Source of the DNA: JBKHHU01 sp046539045
GTDB taxonomy: Bacteria; Planctomycetota; Phycisphaerae; SM23-33
NCBI GenBank assembly: GCA_046539045.1
Contig: JBKHHU010000130.1
Location: 1 to 9,928 of the forward strand
DNA: 9,928 bases
Direction of reading: 5' to 3'
The position numbers were made by a program, and so were the translations under genes. A model generated the notes under the pieces. It was not told where the DNA came from and did no database searches. It saw only the letters and a program-made list of their open reading frames with translations. Each line of letters begins with the position of its first letter. The first letter of the stretch is position 1. Shown piece after piece: positions 5,900 to 9,928 of the stretch.

Positions 5900-7006
5900 A
5901 TGATCAAGAGAACGACACTAGCGATCCTCGTACTGGCGAGTCTTTCCGGAGTTGCCGCAGCCGACTCGATCACCTGGAAAGGCATGATCACCTACAAACC
6001 GGTGCGCATCCAGAAGCTGGAGAAGTGCACCGTCAGCTTCCGCGTGCTGGATACCGGCGTGGTCACCAGCAAGCCGGTGGAAGAGATCACCGCCGTGGAG
6101 ATCGACGGGAAGACCGCCCTCAACCAGGCGGAGAAGCTGATGGCGGAGAAGAAGTACCGCCAGGCCATCGACCAGTACGACGTCGCCCGCCAAGGCGCCT
6201 CGCGGGAATGGTTCAAGCGTCTGGTGCTGCACCGGAAGCTGCAGGCTTTGAGCAAGACCGATCGCATCTATGAAGCGGTACAGCTCTGGCTGGAGCTGGT
6301 GCAGTACAACAAGAACGAACCGTGTGCCCTGGAGCTGTCGCCTCGCGACATGGTTTCCAAGGGAGCCGATCAGAACGGCCGGGCGATCCGGCTGCTCAAG
6401 TCGCGGTTCGACCGCAGTGACAGCGAACGGCTGAAAATCAGCGTGGGCAACCTGCTGATGTCCTTGTACGAAGCCGAAGGCATGGAGAAGGAAGTCGCCG
6501 AAATGAAGGAGTTCCTCGGCGCTGCGGCGACCAGGCCCTCCGGTAAAACCAACGGCAAGCAGGACAAGCCTACTCCTCGCCCCAGGCCCGTACGCGGTGG
6601 AGTGAGCGGGAAGATCGACGCAGCCGCCCGGTTGGTCGATCAGGGGCAGTTCCGCAAGGCCGAGCAGGAGCTCAAGCAGTTGCTGAAGCTCAACATCGGT
6701 CCGCTGGACCGCTCGGAAACCCTCCTGACGCTGGGCAAAGCCCAGATGGGCCTGGCTGAGAAGGCCTCGGGCTCATCCAGAGAGCAGCACCTGCTGGAGG
6801 CGGGAGTGAACCTGATGCAGGTAGTCGTGCTGCACGACGGGCAGGGCGATGAATTCGAAGCGCTGTACCTTGCCGGGGCGGTCAACCAGAAGCTCGGAAA
6901 CCCCGCCGGAGCCCGCAGTGCGTGGCAGAGGCTCTCTGCCGTCGACTCGGACAACGAATTTGTGAGTAAAGCCCGGAAGGCCTTGGCCAAACTGGGAAAA
7001 GAATAG
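5900..7006 (+). CDS. Exported TPR-like repeat protein
   Basis: The 368-residue protein has a signal peptide (about 1-21, cleavage near AAA-DS), so it should be periplasmic or surface-associated. A small probably beta-rich domain follows (about 22-70, ITWKGMITYKPV to EITAVEIDG). Helical TPR-like repeats follow at about 72-105 (NQAEKLMAEKKYRQAIDQYD), 240-265 (AARLVDQGQFRKAEQELKQLL) and 320-365 (ALYLAGAVNQKLGNPAGARSAW). The two helical parts are joined by a basic, Pro-rich linker (about 211-236). TPRs bind proteins, so a scaffold role is likely; no catalytic motif is visible. No strong ribosome binding site precedes ATG 5900, and only 10 bases separate it from the previous stop, so its translation is probably coupled to the second vWA gene. 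That coupling suggests a direct partnership, perhaps with the periplasmic vWA domains. Gene family not otherwise recognised. Confidence 0.72.
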   Translation: MIKRTTLAILVLASLSGVAAADSITWKGMITYKPVRIQKLEKCTVSFRVLDTGVVTSKPVEEITAVEIDGKTALNQAEKLMAEKKYRQAIDQYDVARQGASREWFKRLVLHRKLQALSKTDRIYEAVQLWLELVQYNKNEPCALELSPRDMVSKGADQNGRAIRLLKSRFDRSDSERLKISVGNLLMSLYEAEGMEKEVAEMKEFLGAAATRPSGKTNGKQDKPTPRPRPVRGGVSGKIDAAARLVDQGQFRKAEQELKQLLKLNIGPLDRSETLLTLGKAQMGLAEKASGSSREQHLLEAGVNLMQVVVLHDGQGDEFEALYLAGAVNQKLGNPAGARSAWQRLSAVDSDNEFVSKARKALAKLGKE

Positions 7007-7031
7007 TTTAGAAGTGGCAAAACGTGCCGAT

Positions 7032-7058
7032 GGTGTTGATCCGCGACCCGGATGCACC
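7032..7058 (+). other. Intercistronic stem-loop between TPR-like gene and exbB
   Basis: GGTG (7032-7035) pairs with CACC (7055-7058) and ATCC (7039-7042) with GGAT (7050-7053), closing a 7-base loop. It lies in the 91-base gap before exbB and has no T run, so it is not a standard terminator. It might affect mRNA stability or processing between the two halves of the operon. It could also be chance. Confidence 0.25.
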
Positions 7059-7097
7059 GCCTGACAAAACACCGAATCTGTGATAGGAGAGACGTTG

Positions 7098-7766
7098 ATG
7101 GATTTCAGTCTTCTACTTGCCCAGGACGCCGGCGAAAAGTTCTCATGGTTCCACATTCTGGTCTGGCCCGGTGGCGGGTCCATCGGCATCCTGTTGTGGC
7201 TGATGAGCTTCGCCACGCTGGGCCTGATCATCTTCGAGTTCATCATGATCCGTCGGGAGAACGTGCTCCCGGAGATGAGCCGCCAGCAGATCCAGCAGCT
7301 GTTCGAGCAGAAGCAGTACCGCGAGGCGATCGATTACACCGGCGACAATCCGGATTTCCTCAGCTACGTCGTCCACGCGGCGCTGACCGAGGCCCCGCAC
7401 GGATATACCGCCATGGAACGGGCCATGGAAGAAGCCGGTGAGGAGCGCACCACCCAACTGCTCCGGAAGATCGAATGGCTGAACCTGATCGGGAACATCG
7501 CCCCGATGTTCGGTCTGCTCGGTACCGTCTGGGGTATGATCAACGCGTTCTTCGACATCGCCGCTGCCGGCTCCACGCCCAAGCCTGCCGACCTGGCTGA
7601 GTCCATCGGCATCGCGCTGGTAACCACCATGCTCGGTCTGGTCGTGGCCATTCCGTCGCTGGCGATCTATTCGGTTCTTCGCAGCCGCATCGACGCGCTG
7701 ACCAGCGAAGCGATGATGGCCAGCCAGAACCTGGTCGCGACGTTCCGTCCGGGCAAGAAGGGCTAA
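7098..7766 (+). CDS. exbB: ExbB/TolQ/MotA-type proton channel protein
   Basis: This 222-residue inner-membrane protein is the stator/channel subunit that, with ExbD, uses proton flow to drive a partner protein in the periplasm. Three membrane helices are visible: about 28-51, 128-155 and 168-194. Signature blocks are GLLGTVWGMINAFF (139-152) and IGIALVTTMLGLVVAIPSLA (170-189). Thr143 and Thr177 fall at the positions of the conserved channel threonines of E. coli ExbB (Thr148, Thr181). The cytoplasmic loop (about 52-125) is of normal size. ATG 7098 was chosen because AGGAG (7085-7089) sits 8 bases upstream; a GTG at 7080 overlaps that site. ExbB and TolQ cannot be told apart by sequence alone; the neighbourhood has neither tonB, tolA, tolB nor pal. 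Two ExbD genes follow, which supports the channel assignment. Confidence 0.93.
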   Translation: MDFSLLLAQDAGEKFSWFHILVWPGGGSIGILLWLMSFATLGLIIFEFIMIRRENVLPEMSRQQIQQLFEQKQYREAIDYTGDNPDFLSYVVHAALTEAPHGYTAMERAMEEAGEERTTQLLRKIEWLNLIGNIAPMFGLLGTVWGMINAFFDIAAAGSTPKPADLAESIGIALVTTMLGLVVAIPSLAIYSVLRSRIDALTSEAMMASQNLVATFRPGKKG

Positions 7767-7821
7767 CCGATACTGGATTCGACCCTCACGCCGCCCGTTG
7801 CGGCGGCAGAGAGGAGCAACC

Positions 7822-8352
7822 ATGGCTAGGACAGTCATACAAGAAGATGTATCGATGAACATGACGCCGATGATCGACGTCACGTTCCAACTGATCATCT
7901 TCTTCATTCTTGTCGGACAGATGGCGTCCGACGAGTTTCTGAAACTCAGCCCTCCGCACCCGGATCGGTCCCAGGCCGAGCGGCAGGACGAGCTGGTGGT
8001 GGCCGATCGTGTCATTGTCAACGTCAGCTCTGCTGCCGAGGAAGCGATGGCCGATCCGGATACCGCCGAGGATCCCAACCGCACCATGAGTCGCGCCGAG
8101 CAGTACAAGGTCGGCACCGCCGAAGCCTTCGCTGTGTCCAACCAGGCCCAGCTGAAGACGCTTCTTCGGGAGGCGATGATGGAATGGAAGGGCAAGGGCA
8201 AGAAGAAGGAAGATCTGACGCTGCAGATCCGCGCCGACTGGCGAGTCAGTTTCCAGTATGTCCAGCCGGTTCTCACCACAGCATCGGAACTGGGGTACCG
8301 CAAGATGAACATCGCTGCGGTGGTACAAAGCGGAAAGCGAAAGAGGGACTGA
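7822..8352 (+). CDS. exbD: ExbD/TolR-type protein, long variant
   Basis: The 176-residue protein has a short cytoplasmic N-terminus, one membrane helix (about 13-33) with the family signature MTPMIDVTFQLIIFFI, and a periplasmic C-terminal domain. Asp19 corresponds to the proton-carrying Asp25 of E. coli ExbD. Compared with the usual 130-150 residues, the periplasmic part carries an acidic/Lys-rich segment (about 70-130, including AAEEAMADPDTAEDPN and KGKGKKKE) that is not typical. The end QYVQPVLTTASELGYRKMNIAAV is the normal ExbD C-terminal pattern. ATG 7822 has AGGAG 5 bases upstream; a TTG at 7798 is less likely. Only one base separates it from the second exbD, so the two are translated together and may form mixed dimers inside the ExbB pentamer. 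Confidence 0.92.
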   Translation: MARTVIQEDVSMNMTPMIDVTFQLIIFFILVGQMASDEFLKLSPPHPDRSQAERQDELVVADRVIVNVSSAAEEAMADPDTAEDPNRTMSRAEQYKVGTAEAFAVSNQAQLKTLLREAMMEWKGKGKKKEDLTLQIRADWRVSFQYVQPVLTTASELGYRKMNIAAVVQSGKRKRD

Positions 8353-8353
8353 A

Positions 8354-8845
8354 ATGGCTACGACAACCAAAAAGAAGATCGAAGGCGACGAATCGGTTCA
8401 TTACGAACCGCAGCGAAAGAAACGCAAGAAACGCACCAGCATGATCCAGCCGCCTCTGACGCCGATGATCGACGTCACGTTCCAGCTGCTGATCTTCTTC
8501 ATTATCACCACCGATTTCCGCCCGGAAGAAGGGCTCATCCCCGGATCGCTTCCCGAGAAGGGGTCGGGGGCCTCCGTGGCTGTGGACCTCATGGATATTC
8601 GCGTGGTGGTCCGGCCGAGCGGCGCGGGCGCTCAGTATCTGATCGAACGCAGCGGGGAAAGCTTCGATACCCCCGGTCAACTGGCCGATTTTTTCGCAGC
8701 CAGGCACAAGGCGCTGGGTGCCGAGGCTGACAAGCAGGCGATTGTGATCGAGATACGAAGCGATGTGAAATGGCGGTACGTGACCGAGGCGTTTAACGCT
8801 GCGGTCAAAGCGAGGTTCAGAAACATCGGGTTTGCGGTCAAGTAG
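8354..8845 (+). CDS. exbD: ExbD/TolR-type protein, second paralogue
   Basis: The 163-residue protein has a strongly basic cytoplasmic N-terminus (RKKRKKR, 21-27), one membrane helix (about 33-53) with LTPMIDVTFQLLIFFI, and a periplasmic domain ending in YVTEAFNAAVKARFRNIGFAV. Asp40 is the predicted proton-carrying residue. Its ATG lies one base after the stop of the first exbD, and GAGGG at 8343-8347 overlaps the end of that gene, so translation is coupled. The coding DNA for TPMIDVTFQ is identical over 26 bases in the two exbD genes (7863-7888 and 8459-8484), although the rest has diverged. This could reflect shared codon preference or local gene conversion. The long basic tail should hold the N-terminus at the membrane inner face and could regulate channel opening. 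Confidence 0.92.
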   Translation: MATTTKKKIEGDESVHYEPQRKKRKKRTSMIQPPLTPMIDVTFQLLIFFIITTDFRPEEGLIPGSLPEKGSGASVAVDLMDIRVVVRPSGAGAQYLIERSGESFDTPGQLADFFAARHKALGAEADKQAIVIEIRSDVKWRYVTEAFNAAVKARFRNIGFAVK

Positions 8846-8937
8846 CGCCTTGTGACGGGCCGAACAGGGCGAGCCGGTAAGCAGGGCCCGAAGATGAAAT
8901 ACCGATTCTCGGATCAGAACCGAGGCGGGAGGTAGAG

Positions 8938-9888
8938 ATGCGTCATACGCGATTATGGACAATTGGATGTGCGTTGCTGGTCGTGCTGACGGCGATGGTC
9001 GGGCCGGTGCAGGCCGAGCCGAGTGGGCAAGATGTTACGCAGGTCGCCAAACGCTTGGCCGAGATGCAGATGGAGGAGCTGTTGGCCGAGTGGATCAAAG
9101 AGCATCCGGAACTGAAACAGTCCAGCGATATGACGTGGATCAGGGCAATGCAGCTCTACCAGCGCGCCCAGGGCACAACCAAATGGGACCGCAAAGCCGC
9201 TCTGCTCGACCAGGCCATCGAGCTGATGCAGCAGGTGGTGGACAAGAGCAACGAGAAATTCCCGGACCTGGATCCAAAGTCGCCCGACTACGCCAAGGAA
9301 GTGATGAAGAACTGGGAGTACCGCCTGGTTCTGTTTCGGGTTCGCGGGCAGGACCGGATCCAGCCCCAGGTGGCCCGCGCCTGGCTGCTGCACGCCAGCC
9401 CGGAAGACTACGCAACCATCCGCAAACACACCAAGGGCCTGGACGACGCTATCTACAACTTCGAACGCGATATCTCCGACGTCTATCGCGATATCGGCCG
9501 CCTTGGCCTGCGTCGGATCCTGATCGAGCAGAAGCTCAATCCGCGTCGAGAGCAGGCGCAGTATCACAGCAGTTTCGTTCGACTTAACGCCGCACTAGGG
9601 TTGGACCCCGAGGATGAAAAGCAGCGGGTGGCCCGCGACCGGATTCTGGGCGACGTGCTGGCACAGCAGCACCCGTTCGTCCAGCAAGGTGACAAGAAAA
9701 CCCGGCATCGGGCCCTGATTGCCTCCGGACGGGCCAGCCGGATGCGCAAACAGTACGAAATGGCCGAGACCTACCTGCAGGAGGCGTCGAAAGAGAAGTG
9801 GGAGGACACGAAGGAGGGCGTGGAAAAGGCACTGGGGGATCTGAAGGATTCCATTGGCCGAAACACCTCAGGGGACGATGAGGAGTAG
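8938..9888 (+). CDS. Exported helical (TPR-like) protein of the vWA/ExbBD operon
   Basis: The 316-residue protein carries a signal peptide (about 1-26, cleavage near VQA-EP) and is otherwise predicted to be helical and charged, with no membrane helix. Candidate repeat segments are about 66-102 (MTWIRAMQLYQRAQ to AIELMQQVVD) and 250-285 (HRALIASGRASRMRKQYEMAETYLQEA), the latter TPR-like. The C-terminus is acidic. No catalytic motif or known family is recognised. ATG 8938 follows GGGAGG (8927-8932) by 5 bases. It is 92 bases downstream of the second exbD with no visible promoter or terminator, so it probably belongs to the same transcript. By position it is a second candidate periplasmic partner for the vWA proteins. 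A 13-codon frame (8894-8935) overlapping its ribosome binding site is noted but not called. Confidence 0.7.
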   Translation: MRHTRLWTIGCALLVVLTAMVGPVQAEPSGQDVTQVAKRLAEMQMEELLAEWIKEHPELKQSSDMTWIRAMQLYQRAQGTTKWDRKAALLDQAIELMQQVVDKSNEKFPDLDPKSPDYAKEVMKNWEYRLVLFRVRGQDRIQPQVARAWLLHASPEDYATIRKHTKGLDDAIYNFERDISDVYRDIGRLGLRRILIEQKLNPRREQAQYHSSFVRLNAALGLDPEDEKQRVARDRILGDVLAQQHPFVQQGDKKTRHRALIASGRASRMRKQYEMAETYLQEASKEKWEDTKEGVEKALGDLKDSIGRNTSGDDEE

Positions 9889-9928
9889 ATGGAGGGGGAC
9901 GGCTGGTTGTTCGTTGTCGGGCAGCGGG
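9889..9928 (+). CDS. Possible start of a further operon gene, cut by the window edge
   Basis: An ATG follows the previous stop directly (TAGATG) and its frame (MEGDGWLFVVGQR) stays open to the edge. AGGAG lies only three bases before it, which is close for a ribosome binding site. An alternative ATG at 9878, overlapping the previous gene by 11 bases, opens a frame starting MRSRWRGTAGCSLSG, which looks more like a signal-peptide start. The visible length is too short to choose between them. Confidence 0.2.
   Translation, partial: MEGDGWLFVVGQR

Noticed and set aside
7080..7097. GTG start for exbB
   Set aside because: It would place the AGGAG ribosome binding site inside the coding region and leave the GTG without one.
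7143..8312. 389-codon minus-strand open frame
   Set aside because: It lies antisense to exbB and the first exbD, both firmly identified; the translation is compositionally a shadow.
8894..8935. 13-codon frame MKYRFSDQNRGGR before the last gene
   Set aside because: It has no convincing ribosome binding site of its own and no attenuator-like codon run; its end merely overlaps the next gene's ribosome binding site.

Overview
The window looks like chromosomal DNA from a GC-rich Gram-negative bacterium. A member of the Planctomycetota, possibly Phycisphaerae, is my best guess. This is an inference from gene style: a von Willebrand A (vWA) / ExbB / ExbD / TPR cluster, a short CxxC-CxxC ribbon at the start of a membrane protein, a GH130 enzyme, and repeat-rich convergent spacers. 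No rRNA or marker gene is present to prove the taxonomy.

Layout. Positions 2-556 (+) hold the C-terminal, membrane-spanning end of a cellulose-synthase-like GT2 glycosyltransferase cut by the window edge. It converges on a GH130 glycoside phosphorylase/mannosidase (870-2339, -). The 313-base spacer between them has no gene but carries three kinds of repeat: an ACAGAG-type low-complexity tract, a 32-bp unit in two tandem copies, and a degenerate 8-bp tandem repeat that runs into the GH130 stop codon. Next on the minus strand are a minimal RlpA-like lipoprotein (2522-2893) and, 28 bases upstream of it, a tRNA-Leu(UAG) gene (2922-3003) with its own promoter.

From about 3150 to the end, everything reads on the plus strand. 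A strong-looking promoter (AT-rich UP-like tract, -35 TTGCCA, 17-base spacer, -10 TAGGAT) predicts a start near 3207. A 337-base leader packed with inverted repeats follows, then seven genes in a probable operon: two paralogous membrane-anchored vWA proteins, an exported TPR-like protein, ExbB/TolQ, two different ExbD/TolR proteins, and a second exported helical protein. Another gene may begin in the last 40-50 bases.

How the genes may work together. ExbB and ExbD use the proton gradient to move a partner protein with a TonB-type transmembrane helix. No tonB or tolA is present here, but both vWA proteins have a single N-terminal membrane helix of TonB type (S-x3-H, SLFLH in both) followed by a linker and a periplasmic vWA domain with an intact MIDAS. 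I infer that the vWA proteins take the place of TonB/TolA, so that proton-driven motion acts on a metal-dependent adhesion domain, with the exported TPR-like proteins as candidate periplasmic partners. This possible system and the structured leader RNA are the main points of interest.
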